56,915 nucleotides of DNA, from positions 1 through 56,915 of the forward strand of contig JAFZFX010000026.1 in assembly GCA_017555695.1 (NCBI GenBank). The letters run 5' to 3'. Shown in pieces: positions 40,588-49,221 of the stretch (position 1 is its first letter; every line of letters begins with the position of its first letter). The DNA is from Alistipes sp. (lineage in GTDB: Bacteria; Bacteroidota; Bacteroidia; Bacteroidales; Rikenellaceae). Under the pieces are notes generated by a model, which worked only from the letters and a program-made list of their open reading frames with translations, was not told where the DNA came from and searched no databases. Made by a program: the position numbers and the translations under genes.

Positions 40588-41787
40588 TTACAATCTGTCA
40601 AGGCAACGGCGGATAATCTTTACGCTATCGCGAATCTCATCGTCCGAGATAACGAGCGGCGGCGAGATGCGGAATGCCGTATCGCAGAAGAGGAACCAGT
40701 CGCTCAAGATACCCTCCTCGATAAAGAAGTCCATAATCTTGTATAGTTTCTCGCTCTGACCCAACTCCACGGCCATCAACAAACCGTTACGGCGAATCTC
40801 CTTCACCTGCGGATGGTCTTTAAGTAACTCCTCGTAGAGTGCACCTTTGCGCTCAACATCCTCAACGACTCTATTCTCCTGCAGATATCTCATTGCAGCC
40901 AGACCCGCTGCACAGCATACGGGATGACCGCCAAAGGTCGTGATATGACCCAACACGGGGTCGTGAGTGAGTGTAGACATAATCTTCTGGCTCGACACAA
41001 ACGCTCCGAGCGGCATACCACCACCCAACGCCTTGGCAAGGCAGACGATATCGGGCGTTACGCCATACTTCTGCATAGCGAACATCTCTCCCGAGCGACC
41101 CATACCCACCTGAATCTCGTCGAAGATAAGCAATGCGCCCACCTCGTCACAACGCTGGCGCAGAGCCTGCAGATAACCCTCTGCAGGAAGACATACACCT
41201 GCCTCACCCTGCACGGGCTCGCACAAGACACAAGCCGTACGCTCGGTAATCTCGGCCAAATCGTCAAACGAGTTGAAGCTGATAGCCTTCGTATCGGGCA
41301 GCAACGGACGGAATGCACCTTTCCACTCCTCGCCCTCGGGCGCTCCCATCATACTCATCGCGCCGTGTGTAGAGCCGTGGTAGGCTCGGCGCATAGATAT
41401 CATCTCTGTACGGGCAGTATAGCGCTTGGCTAACTTCAAAGCACCCTCAACAGCCTCGGCCCCCGAATTGAGGAAGTAGACGCTATCAAGTGGCTCGGGC
41501 AAAGTCTCGGCCAGAAGGCGGGCAAACTCCACCTGCGGGCGCTCAACCATCTCGCCATAGACCATAATATGCATATAATCGGCCACCTGACGCTGCACCG
41601 CCTCGATAACGGCTGTGTTGGCGTGACCGACATTGTTTACCGACACACCCGAAATGAGGTCGTAGTAAGGTTTACCCTCGGGCGTATAGAAAAAGACACC
41701 TTCAGCACGCGCCACCTCGATAAGCTGCGGTGCGGGTGATGTCTGCGCAATATGGCGCAGGAACTGTTTTCTTAATATCTCGCTCAT
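40588..41787 (-). CDS. Class III PLP-dependent aminotransferase
   Basis: 399 residues of fold type I. The PLP Lys252 lies in CLAKALGGGMPLGA, and the preceding Asp223 in IFDEIQVGMGRSG binds the pyridine nitrogen. Phosphate-binding NSGAEAVEGALKLAKRYT is at 107-124. The family includes acetylornithine, ornithine and 4-aminobutyrate aminotransferases; no arginine-biosynthesis genes are nearby, so the substrate is open. It starts 3 bp after the SpoU-type methyltransferase gene and is the last gene of the cvpA-like operon. Confidence 0.9.
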   Translation of the reverse strand: MSEILRKQFLRHIAQTSPAPQLIEVARAEGVFFYTPEGKPYYDLISGVSVNNVGHANTAVIEAVQRQVADYMHIMVYGEMVERPQVEFARLLAETLPEPLDSVYFLNSGAEAVEGALKLAKRYTARTEMISMRRAYHGSTHGAMSMMGAPEGEEWKGAFRPLLPDTKAISFNSFDDLAEITERTACVLCEPVQGEAGVCLPAEGYLQALRQRCDEVGALLIFDEIQVGMGRSGEMFAMQKYGVTPDIVCLAKALGGGMPLGAFVSSQKIMSTLTHDPVLGHITTFGGHPVCCAAGLAAMRYLQENRVVEDVERKGALYEELLKDHPQVKEIRRNGLLMAVELGQSEKLYKIMDFFIEEGILSDWFLFCDTAFRISPPLVISDDEIRDSVKIIRRCLDRL

Positions 41788-41790
41788 AGC

Positions 41791-42501
41791 CTACTCTCCG
41801 AATTTGCGTTCCAAAATTCGCTGCGAATCCTTCACCGAGAGCATAACCCAGCGGAAGAGCATCTCGCGCGCATCATCGTCGGCAAGGCGCCAATCAATCT
41901 CTGGCGTGAGGCGCATACGCTGCGAGAGCATATAGATAAGGATAGCGGCAGAGGCCGACACATTCAGACTCTCGACCATACCGCACATAGGTATGCGCAG
42001 ATACTCGTCGGCAGCCTCGATAATCTCATCCGACACGCCTGCGTGCTCCGTACCAAATACCAGACAGAAGGGGCCTTTAGCCACATCGAATGTCTCGGGC
42101 GTGCAACTCTCACGATGGGGAGTGGTAGCCACCAAACGATAGCCCGCACCCTTGAGCGTAGCGATAGCCTCGGCCGTAGAGTCGTGGCGTGTGATATCTA
42201 CCCACTTATCCGTTCCTCGCACGATATTCACATTGGGCGAGAACTTGCAACGGGTCTCAACCGTATGCAACTCCTGCAGACCGAATGCCTCGCAGTGGCG
42301 CACCAGAGCCGATGCATTCTGCGGGTGGAAAGTGTTTTCGGTAAGGATGGTCATATAGCGGGTTCTGTTCTCGAGTGTGCGGCGCAGAACATCGACACGC
42401 TCCTCGGTCAGAAACTCACACATATAGGCCGTACGCTCATCGTACCACTCGGCCGTATGGCCAGCGCTGAGGGCCTTCAATCTATTTGCGATACTTGTCA
42501 T
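41791..42501 (-). CDS. SpoU/TrmH-family RNA 2'-O-methyltransferase
   Basis: 236 residues from ATG 42501, overlapping the rsgA end by 20 nt. The SPOUT knotted fold motifs are NASALVRHCEAFG (motif 1), LVFGTEHAGVSDEII (motif 2) and IPMCGMVESLNVSASAAILI (motif 3), which form the S-adenosylmethionine site. N- and C-terminal helical extensions are like those of tRNA Gm18 methyltransferase TrmH, the likeliest function. An ATG at 42531 is possible but lies well inside rsgA. Confidence 0.9.
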   Translation of the reverse strand: MTSIANRLKALSAGHTAEWYDERTAYMCEFLTEERVDVLRRTLENRTRYMTILTENTFHPQNASALVRHCEAFGLQELHTVETRCKFSPNVNIVRGTDKWVDITRHDSTAEAIATLKGAGYRLVATTPHRESCTPETFDVAKGPFCLVFGTEHAGVSDEIIEAADEYLRIPMCGMVESLNVSASAAILIYMLSQRMRLTPEIDWRLADDDAREMLFRWVMLSVKDSQRILERKFGE

Positions 42502-43405
42502 CTTCGTCCAGGATTTTAAGGTAACTCTCATAACGCGAGTAGGCTATTTCACCTTTCTCGACAGCCTCCACAACGGCGCAATGCGGTTCGTGGAGATGAG
42601 AACAATTATAGAAACGGCACTTGGGCAGATAGTGCATCATCTCGGGGAAGTAGTGCGATAACTCGGCATCCTCGATGTCGATAAGACCAAAGCCTTTGAT
42701 TCCCGGTGTGTCGATGATATAGCCGCCCTCGGCCAATGAATACATCGTTGAGAATGTGGTGGTATGCTTACCCGTCTGGTGGGTCTGCGAAATCTCACCC
42801 GTACGGATATCCAGTCCAGGCTCTACGGCTGCCACCAATGTTGATTTGCCGACACCCGAATTACCCGACAACAGCGTCGTACGGCCACGCAACAACTCGC
42901 GCACCTGCTCCACGCCGTCGCCATTGAGGGCCGACACTTCGATTATAGGATAGCCCGCACGCTCGTAAATGGAGTGGAACTCCTCGATAGCTTCGGGGTA
43001 CTGACGGGCGATATCTATCTTCGCCAAAAGAATAACAACAGGCACCTTATAGGCCTCGCAAGTTACGAGGAAGCGATCCACAAATTCAGTCGCCGTCTCG
43101 GGCGAGAAGAGTGTAACCACCAGCATAGCCTGGTCGATATTGGCCGCAATGATGTTAGACTCCTTCGACAGATTCGATGCACGGCGAATGATATAGTTGC
43201 GACGAGGCTCGATGGCCGAGATAACATAGCCACCCTGCTCCTCCTGCTCGACACGCACCACATCGCCAACCACCACGGGGTTGGTCGAACGGATACCTTT
43301 CAGGCGCAACTTACCACGAATACGGCACTGCAAGCGATTGCCCTCGTGCTCAACCTCATACCAGCTACCTGTCGAGCGTACTACTGTTGCAAGAAAACTC
43401 ACCAT
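42482..43405 (-). CDS. rsgA: Ribosome small-subunit GTPase RsgA
   Basis: 307 residues. This circularly permuted GTPase helps late 30S maturation. An OB-fold domain (about 1-75) is followed by the G4 motif LAKID (127-131), G1 GNSGVGKST (181-189) and G3 DTPG (232-235), in the permuted order. A C-terminal zinc knuckle has Cys263, Cys268, His270 and Cys276. It lies 5 bp after the CvpA-like gene and overlaps the methyltransferase gene, a compact translation-related operon. Confidence 0.96.
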   Translation of the reverse strand: MVSFLATVVRSTGSWYEVEHEGNRLQCRIRGKLRLKGIRSTNPVVVGDVVRVEQEEQGGYVISAIEPRRNYIIRRASNLSKESNIIAANIDQAMLVVTLFSPETATEFVDRFLVTCEAYKVPVVILLAKIDIARQYPEAIEEFHSIYERAGYPIIEVSALNGDGVEQVRELLRGRTTLLSGNSGVGKSTLVAAVEPGLDIRTGEISQTHQTGKHTTTFSTMYSLAEGGYIIDTPGIKGFGLIDIEDAELSHYFPEMMHYLPKCRFYNCSHLHEPHCAVVEAVEKGEIAYSRYESYLKILDEDDKYRK

Positions 43406-43410
43406 AGGCC

Positions 43411-43902
43411 CTATTTATTGAAAATTTCACTCTTCATATCGTCGAAGTAGGGGGTCAATTTGCCCGCGATCTCTGATATGGGGGTAAACCATCGTGACTC
43501 CTCGACCTTCTGCTTCGAAGCCCACTTATAATCTTTATTCACCGTTGCAAACCACGCAAACAATACGCTTACGACTACACCAATCTTCAGCACCGAAAAG
43601 ATGATACCGAAGAGTATATCCGCCACACCAAGACCCGCAAAGCGGAAGACCTTACGCAACAGATAACCCGCCACCGTGAGCAGGATGAGCGTAACCAAAA
43701 ATATAACAATAAAACCCACAATGGGCTGCGTAACGCCCTCCAGTCCGAGTATCTGCCCCACTTCGGCACAATAATTGGCCGATAGGTAGAGTGCAGCCAC
43801 CACCGCCACGAGCGACATCATCTGCAACAGAAATCCCCGTCGCCAACCATTGAAAATGGCCCACGCCAGAGAGATATAAACAATCAAATCAAAAATGTTC
43901 AT
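43411..43902 (-). CDS. CvpA-family membrane protein
   Basis: 163 residues with four predicted membrane spans (about 5-25, 27-45, 65-85 and 105-125) and the CvpA-type opening NIFDLIVYISLAWAIFNGWRR. CvpA was named for colicin V production; in other bacteria it is an inner membrane protein of unclear function. It heads the rsgA operon. No good promoter element was found directly upstream, where an A/T-rich stretch with the palindrome TAGACTCTAAAGTCTA occurs. Confidence 0.88.
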   Translation of the reverse strand: MNIFDLIVYISLAWAIFNGWRRGFLLQMMSLVAVVAALYLSANYCAEVGQILGLEGVTQPIVGFIVIFLVTLILLTVAGYLLRKVFRFAGLGVADILFGIIFSVLKIGVVVSVLFAWFATVNKDYKWASKQKVEESRWFTPISEIAGKLTPYFDDMKSEIFNK

Positions 43903-43988
43903 CGTAGAAAAATATTTTTCTTTTTAGACTCTAAAGTCTAACCCTACATAAATACCGCACGAAGTTAGCATATTTTTTTGATTATTTA

Positions 43989-43996
43989 TATCTTTG
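43989..43996 (+). promoter_or_regulatory. -7 element TATCTTTG before the GH2 gene
   Basis: TATCTTTG fits the consensus, 102 bp before the ATG; no -33 TTTG at the right distance. Confidence 0.55.
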
Positions 43997-44098
43997 CAGT
44001 GGCTTAATTTTCCTCGGGCGGGCAATAGACGGCCTACCCGATGCGTTTTTAATGTAGTAGTAAAGTGTGCCCACGGCACCGTAAAACATATTTTAGCA

Positions 44099-46099
44099 AT
44101 GAAACGATATATTTTAACCCTTTTGCTCACTATCGGCCTGGCCATCACAGCCTCGGCCCGAACTGTATATTCACTCAACGACGGATGGCAGTTTTTCTTC
44201 AAGCTGGAGACCAGCAGCGACTACGCCCGTAATATTTCACTACCCCACACTTGGAATCTCGATGCTCTCTCGGGCAAGGGCGAGTATCTGCAGACTATAG
44301 CCAACTACACACGCAACATCTATGTACCCAACAGTTGGGCAAATAAGCGTCTATTCGTAAAGTTCTACGGCGTGCAGAGCATTGCCGATGTATTTGTGAA
44401 CGGCCACCACGCAGGTGAACACCGCGGCGGATGGACAGCCTTCACATTCGAAATTACGCCCTACCTGAAGTATGGTGCCGACAACTCGTTGGTCGTGGTG
44501 GTGAACAACGCCTACCAAAACGACATTCTACCCACCTCGTCGGAGATTAACCTCTACGGCGGTATCTACCGCGATGTGGAGCTAATCGTCACCGAGCGCA
44601 CTGCCGTATCGCCTCTGTACTATGGCTCTGACGGCATCTTGATACACCAGAACAGCATCACCGACACATCGGTGAACGCCACAGCGTCGATATACATTAC
44701 ATCAATCGAGGATAAGTCGTGCGATATGACAATCACCGTGCAGGCTCCCTCAGGCGAGACCGTATTCTCACGCTTTATGAAGTCGCGCATCGAGCCCAAC
44801 ACACCCGTCGATATACCCTTCACAATCGACGAGCCGCTGTTGTGGAGTCCCGACGAACCTAACCTCTACACGGTGAATGTGGGCATAGGCCCTCGCCAGG
44901 AGGATATGGTGTCGGTAGTAACGGGCTTCCGCAAGGTGGAGTATACGGGCAACCGTCTGAAGATTAACGGCCAGCCCATCAAGGTGCAGGGCGTCTCGCT
45001 CTATCACGACCGTGCCGCCGTGGGTGGTGCTATGCAGTCACGCCACTACGACGAGGATATACAGCAGGTACTCGACATCGGTGCCAATGCCATCCGTTCG
45101 GTCACCGCTCCCCACTCGCAGTATCTCTACGACCGTTGTGACCAGAATGGTACACTTGTATGGATTGACACACCTTTCACACGCGCGCCCTATTTGAGTG
45201 ATGTATTCTACTACTCGACCGACAAGTTCAAGCAGAACGGCTTGCAGCAGATGCGCGAGGTGATTATACAGAACTACAACCACCCCTCAGTTGTGATGTG
45301 GGGTATCTATTCGCTGGTGTGGATGCGTGGCGACAAGACCGTGCTGGACTATGTCAAGCAGCTGAACGCTACGGCCAAGCGCCTGGACTCTTCACGCCCG
45401 ACAGTGGCTTGCAGTAACCAGGACGGCGAGATAAACTTCGTGTCTGACCTTATCGTATGGCAGCAGGATTTAGGTTGGGAGCGAGGCACCTACGACGACT
45501 TGAACATCTGGCGAACAAGCCTCAGCCGTGATTGGAGCAATCTGCGCTCTTCGATTGCCTATGGCGAGAGTAGTTCGATTGACCAGCAGACAGACTCTTC
45601 GATGAAGCCCGCAACGATAGATGAGCGTTGGTTGCCCGAGCGTTGGCACACCGAATTTCACGAGGAGTATGCCCAGCGACTGGCGCAGGACTCACTCTTC
45701 TGGGGAGTGTGGATAAATAATCTCTTTGAGTTTGGTTCGGTTCGCCACAACGATGGCATATCGCGCAAGGGACTTGTCACATTCGACCGTAAGGATAAGA
45801 AGGACGCCTACTACCTCTACCGAGCATTGTGGAATAAGAAGAGCCCCACACTGCACCTCTCGGAGCAGCGTCGCGACATCCGTCCAGACTCTATCCAGAA
45901 GATTAAGTTCTACTCTTCGGCAAAGGAGGCACCCGTATTGGTGGTGAATAAGGATACGGTGAAGGTTACGCAGTATGCGCCTTGTCAGTATATATCTGAC
46001 CCCGTAACGATGAACGGCCGCAACAGCGTAGTGGTAAAGGCTGGCGAACTAAGCGACCAGCAGGTGATTACAATCCGCAATTCATTAAGACAGCGCTAA
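44099..46099 (+). CDS. GH2-family protein lacking the canonical acid/base glutamate
   Basis: 666 residues from ATG 44099, with a signal peptide (about 1-20). Domains in order: jelly-roll sugar-binding (about 23-165), Ig-like (about 170-285) and TIM barrel (about 290-560), then a C-terminal beta domain. Typical GH2 features are LPHTWN, GVSLYHDRAAVG (298-309) and the nucleophile candidate Glu490 (SIAYGESSS). At the acid/base position, however, where family members read W-x-x-x-N-E after NHPSVVMW, this protein has WGIYSLVW (401-408), with Ser405 and Leu406. It is therefore an altered or inactive beta-galactosidase-like protein. The 3' end overlaps the convergent WbqC-like gene by 32 bp. Confidence 0.85.
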   Translation: MKRYILTLLLTIGLAITASARTVYSLNDGWQFFFKLETSSDYARNISLPHTWNLDALSGKGEYLQTIANYTRNIYVPNSWANKRLFVKFYGVQSIADVFVNGHHAGEHRGGWTAFTFEITPYLKYGADNSLVVVVNNAYQNDILPTSSEINLYGGIYRDVELIVTERTAVSPLYYGSDGILIHQNSITDTSVNATASIYITSIEDKSCDMTITVQAPSGETVFSRFMKSRIEPNTPVDIPFTIDEPLLWSPDEPNLYTVNVGIGPRQEDMVSVVTGFRKVEYTGNRLKINGQPIKVQGVSLYHDRAAVGGAMQSRHYDEDIQQVLDIGANAIRSVTAPHSQYLYDRCDQNGTLVWIDTPFTRAPYLSDVFYYSTDKFKQNGLQQMREVIIQNYNHPSVVMWGIYSLVWMRGDKTVLDYVKQLNATAKRLDSSRPTVACSNQDGEINFVSDLIVWQQDLGWERGTYDDLNIWRTSLSRDWSNLRSSIAYGESSSIDQQTDSSMKPATIDERWLPERWHTEFHEEYAQRLAQDSLFWGVWINNLFEFGSVRHNDGISRKGLVTFDRKDKKDAYYLYRALWNKKSPTLHLSEQRRDIRPDSIQKIKFYSSAKEAPVLVVNKDTVKVTQYAPCQYISDPVTMNGRNSVVVKAGELSDQQVITIRNSLRQR

Positions 46100-46673
46100 C
46101 AGCCTCGGGGCCTTCGCACATCAGGAGGTCGAGGCTCGAGAGATTGCCCTCAAACGGCATTCTGTCGGAAAAGACTTGTATATAAGGCTCGGCCACAAAG
46201 GTCGGGCCTTCTTCATTCTTGGGACGCAGATCGATATCCTCAGCCGAGGCCTTGACATATCGCTGGCTAACCTTCGGCTCGGTATTCATACCCAGCAGGC
46301 GCAGCAGGGTCTGCGTGTACTCCATATTATAGTCAATCAGATAACGCCATTCGCGCTTGTAGAAGGGCTCGATATAGGGGGCATAGTGGTCGAAATAGGG
46401 CGACGACTTGTAAGCCGAGAGAATCGACACCCAATGCTGATGCTGCCAACGCTTCGAGTAGTCAATCTTCACATCACGCATGGGCTGGCGGGGACGGTTG
46501 GCATTGGCCACATTTACCGTCAGCGACATAACGCCGTTAGCCGACAGAATCTGCGCTCGGTTACGCTGTGAACGCTTGATATAGTTTTCGCCCAAATCAA
46601 TTACGCACTCTTCGCGTAGCAGGCGTGCCATATACTCCACCGAGGGCATATAGGCTGAAGGCAATATGGTCAT
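46068..46673 (-). CDS. WbqC-like family protein
   Basis: 201 residues. The opening ILPSAYMPSVEYMARLLREE and the segment YIKRSQRNRAQILSANGVMS match the WbqC-like family, first noted in polysaccharide gene clusters; the biochemical role is uncertain. The rest includes HWVSILSAYKSSPYFDHYAP and a C-terminal acidic region. It starts 12 bp after prmA ends, on the same strand, and its 3' end overlaps the GH2 gene by 32 bp, so no terminator fits between them. Confidence 0.82.
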   Translation of the reverse strand: MTILPSAYMPSVEYMARLLREECVIDLGENYIKRSQRNRAQILSANGVMSLTVNVANANRPRQPMRDVKIDYSKRWQHQHWVSILSAYKSSPYFDHYAPYIEPFYKREWRYLIDYNMEYTQTLLRLLGMNTEPKVSQRYVKASAEDIDLRPKNEEGPTFVAEPYIQVFSDRMPFEGNLSSLDLLMCEGPEAVSAVLMNCGL

Positions 46674-46685
46674 AACTTATTTGCT

Positions 46686-47519
46686 TTATCGCTTTATACA
46701 CTCTACTACGGCCCAGCCATCGCGCTCACGACGCGCCTGAAGGCTAAAGCCACACTCATCGGCAGCCGCTGCCACAATGTCGGCATCCTCGGGGAAGAAA
46801 CCACTCATCAGCAACACACCACCCTCATCCAGAGCCTCGGCAAACGAAGGCATCATATCGAGCAAGATGTTGCGGTTGATATTGGCAAGCACGAAGTCGT
46901 ACTTCTCGCCACTCACCACACCAATCGAGCCACAACGCACATCCACACGCTCGGCCACACCGCTCAAGGCTATACTGTCGCGACAACTATCGCACGCCCA
47001 ATCGTCAATATCGACGGCCGTCATCTGCTCGGCTCCGCACTTCAGCGCAACGATAGCCAGCACACCCGTACCGCAACCCATATCCAGACCTCGGCCACCG
47101 CTGAACGACTGCGCCACGATTGATTCGGTCATCAGGGCTGTAGTTGTGTGGTGTCCCGTACCAAACGACATACGGGGCGCAATGACCACATCCACAACAC
47201 CCTCCGCAGGGGGTGTATGGTGCTGGGCACGAATTCGCACGGCAGGCGAAGATGCCACATCAACGGGCTCAAACGACTCCTCCCACTCGGCATTCCAGTT
47301 CTGCTGCTCGACACGAGATATGGTGTACTCGGCCTGGCACTCTGCAAGCAAAGCCTCTACCTCGGCGGCACAAGCTTCATACTCTTCAACCAGGGCGTAA
47401 GCCTGCAGTCTGTCGCCCTCACAGTTGAAGGCCTCGAATGCAAAATCCGAAAGCTGGGCCATAAATATCTCGGCCTGCTCCTCACTTTTTGCAACTATAT
47501 TGAGCTCTACATATTCCAT
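46686..47519 (-). CDS. prmA: Ribosomal protein L11 methyltransferase
   Basis: 277 residues from ATG 47519 (MEYVELNIVAKSEEQAEIF). It trimethylates L11 with S-adenosylmethionine. An N-terminal substrate-recognition domain (about 1-95) precedes the class I methyltransferase domain with GLDMGCGTGVLAIVALK (motif I), MSFGTGHHTTT before it and LANINRNILLDMMP (motif IV). The upstream open frame to 47639 is rejected because it overlaps xerD and the promoter region. WbqC-like follows in the same direction. Confidence 0.93.
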   Translation of the reverse strand: MEYVELNIVAKSEEQAEIFMAQLSDFAFEAFNCEGDRLQAYALVEEYEACAAEVEALLAECQAEYTISRVEQQNWNAEWEESFEPVDVASSPAVRIRAQHHTPPAEGVVDVVIAPRMSFGTGHHTTTALMTESIVAQSFSGGRGLDMGCGTGVLAIVALKCGAEQMTAVDIDDWACDSCRDSIALSGVAERVDVRCGSIGVVSGEKYDFVLANINRNILLDMMPSFAEALDEGGVLLMSGFFPEDADIVAAAADECGFSLQARRERDGWAVVECIKR

Positions 47520-47536
47520 ATTATGTAAAATTTTAT

Positions 47537-47559
47537 TATCTTCGCCAAGCGCAAAGGTA
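47537..47559. promoter_or_regulatory. Divergent promoter elements for prmA and xerD
   Basis: Minus strand TACCTTTG (47552-47559) points to prmA, 32 bp before its ATG; plus strand TATCTTCG (47537-47544), one mismatch from consensus, points to xerD. The two boxes face across each other within 23 bp, so polymerase binding may be mutually exclusive. Confidence 0.5.
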
Positions 47560-47567
47560 TAAAGAAT

Positions 47568-48473
47568 ATGGCAGAACACACTAAAAAATGGACAGAAATT
47601 TCTCGCAGATACCGCACATATATGCGTCTGGAGAAGCACTTGTCACAAAATACCATCGAGTCGTATATGCGTGATTTGGCTCAATTTGCCCACTTCATCC
47701 TACGACGATACGATGTTGCACCCCGAAATGTAGAGCGTCAGATGGTCGAGAACTATATGGCGTGGCTCTTCGAGCGAGGCCGCGAGAAGAGTTCGCAAGC
47801 GAGAAACCTCAGCGGCATAAAGAGTTTTTTTAATTTTATGCTTATCAACGAGATGATTGATGCATCGCCCGCCGAACTCATCGAGCCCCCCAAGGCTGGC
47901 CGCACGCTGCCCGACACATTGTCGGTCGAGGAGATTGATGCTATGATTGGCTCAATCGACACCTCTACGACCAAGGGTCTGCGCGACTGCGCCATTCTGG
48001 AGGTGTTGTATTCGTGTGGTCTGCGCGTATCGGAGTTGTGTGACTTGAGGATTGCCGACCTCTTCTTCGGTGAGGGTTACATACGCATTACTGGCAAAGG
48101 CGACAAGCAGCGACTCGTGCCAGTGAGTGCCATAGCCCGCAACCGCATACTGTTGTATATGGAGCAACGCAGCAAACCCGCCCGCGCAAGCGACGACACG
48201 CTCTTCCTGAACAACCGAGGCCAGAAACTGACACGCGTGATGATTTTCACGATTATCAAGCAGGCTGCACAGCGTGCCAACATCGAAAAGAAGATTAGCC
48301 CCCATACCTTCCGCCACTCCTTTGCCACCCACCTACTCAAGGGCGGTGCCAACATCAGGCAGGTACAAGAACTGCTCGGGCACGAGAATATACTCACAAC
48401 AGAGATTTACACCCACCTCGACTCGTCGCATCTGCGACAGACGATGGATGCACATATGCAGATACCGCAATAG
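47568..48473 (+). CDS. xerD: Tyrosine recombinase XerD
   Basis: This 301-residue recombinase acts with XerC at dif to resolve chromosome dimers. A SAM-like N-domain (about 8-95) precedes the catalytic domain with Arg153 (CGLRVSEL), Lys177 (TGKGDK), His246 and Arg249 (HTFRHS), His272 (LGHENI) and Tyr281 (EIYTHLD). Length and sequence fit the housekeeping enzyme, not the element integrase at 1638. It converges with recO. Confidence 0.95.
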   Translation: MAEHTKKWTEISRRYRTYMRLEKHLSQNTIESYMRDLAQFAHFILRRYDVAPRNVERQMVENYMAWLFERGREKSSQARNLSGIKSFFNFMLINEMIDASPAELIEPPKAGRTLPDTLSVEEIDAMIGSIDTSTTKGLRDCAILEVLYSCGLRVSELCDLRIADLFFGEGYIRITGKGDKQRLVPVSAIARNRILLYMEQRSKPARASDDTLFLNNRGQKLTRVMIFTIIKQAAQRANIEKKISPHTFRHSFATHLLKGGANIRQVQELLGHENILTTEIYTHLDSSHLRQTMDAHMQIPQ

Positions 48474-48480
48474 ACCAAAG

Positions 48481-49221
48481 TTAGAAGAGTTCCTGCAGGA
48501 TGTGGATAGATTGCACCGAGCGGATTGTATCGAGGTGATAGGCGTAGTATGAGAGCATAGCCTTCAGGAAATCGACCCTCTGGTGGCGATTAAGACCCAC
48601 CTCGGCCAGATACCTCACATCGCAATCGAGCATATCTCTAAGAATCAGCGCATTCTCCTGCGAGATAGCCACCTCGCGCGGAGGAGGTGTTTCGCAGTAC
48701 ATACCTTCAGCGATATTAAACCAGCCGTCGGGAATATAGTCATTACCAGGCGAGAAACCCAGGAATCGGCAGAGGTGCGCAAGAAACCACAAGTGGAAGT
48801 TTGCAACGCCCTCGGTCATCATATCCAACGCCTCAACCGAACCCCACACGAACTCGAAAAGCATAGCGTTGGCCTCACTCTCCTTGACAAGACGATAGAG
48901 CGTCTCGGCCATAAAGAGCGAGATGGTAGATTTTCTCACATCAAAAGGAATAGATTGCAACACGATGCCGTTATGCACCTCCGAAAAGCGGTGCATCTGC
49001 TGTCGTGAGGACTCCACGCCCTCGAATTCGAGCGCAAACATTGGCTGAAATAGGGCCTTCTTGTTACCACGACCTCGCGACGAGCTGACTCCCTGCACCA
49101 TATAGCTCTGACGACCGTGAGTCGATGTGAGCATCTGCACCACCAACCCCTTCTCGCCATACTTGACGGTGTTGAGCACCACGCCACGCGATGTGTATCG
49201 CTTTAACGCCCCTACGCCCAT
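48481..49221 (-). CDS. recO: DNA repair protein RecO
   Basis: 246 residues. RecO loads RecA with RecR and anneals SSB-coated strands in the RecF pathway. An OB-fold N-terminus (TSRGVVLNTVKYGEKGLVVQ, STHGRQSYMVQG) leads to a helical domain (FMAETLYRLVKESEAN, FHLWFLAHLCRFLGFSPGND). The zinc-binding Cys cluster of some RecO proteins is absent, as is common in Bacteroidota. Its ATG overlaps the ispG stop by one base (TAATG), so both are translated together. Confidence 0.92.
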   Translation of the reverse strand: MGVGALKRYTSRGVVLNTVKYGEKGLVVQMLTSTHGRQSYMVQGVSSSRGRGNKKALFQPMFALEFEGVESSRQQMHRFSEVHNGIVLQSIPFDVRKSTISLFMAETLYRLVKESEANAMLFEFVWGSVEALDMMTEGVANFHLWFLAHLCRFLGFSPGNDYIPDGWFNIAEGMYCETPPPREVAISQENALILRDMLDCDVRYLAEVGLNRHQRVDFLKAMLSYYAYHLDTIRSVQSIHILQELF

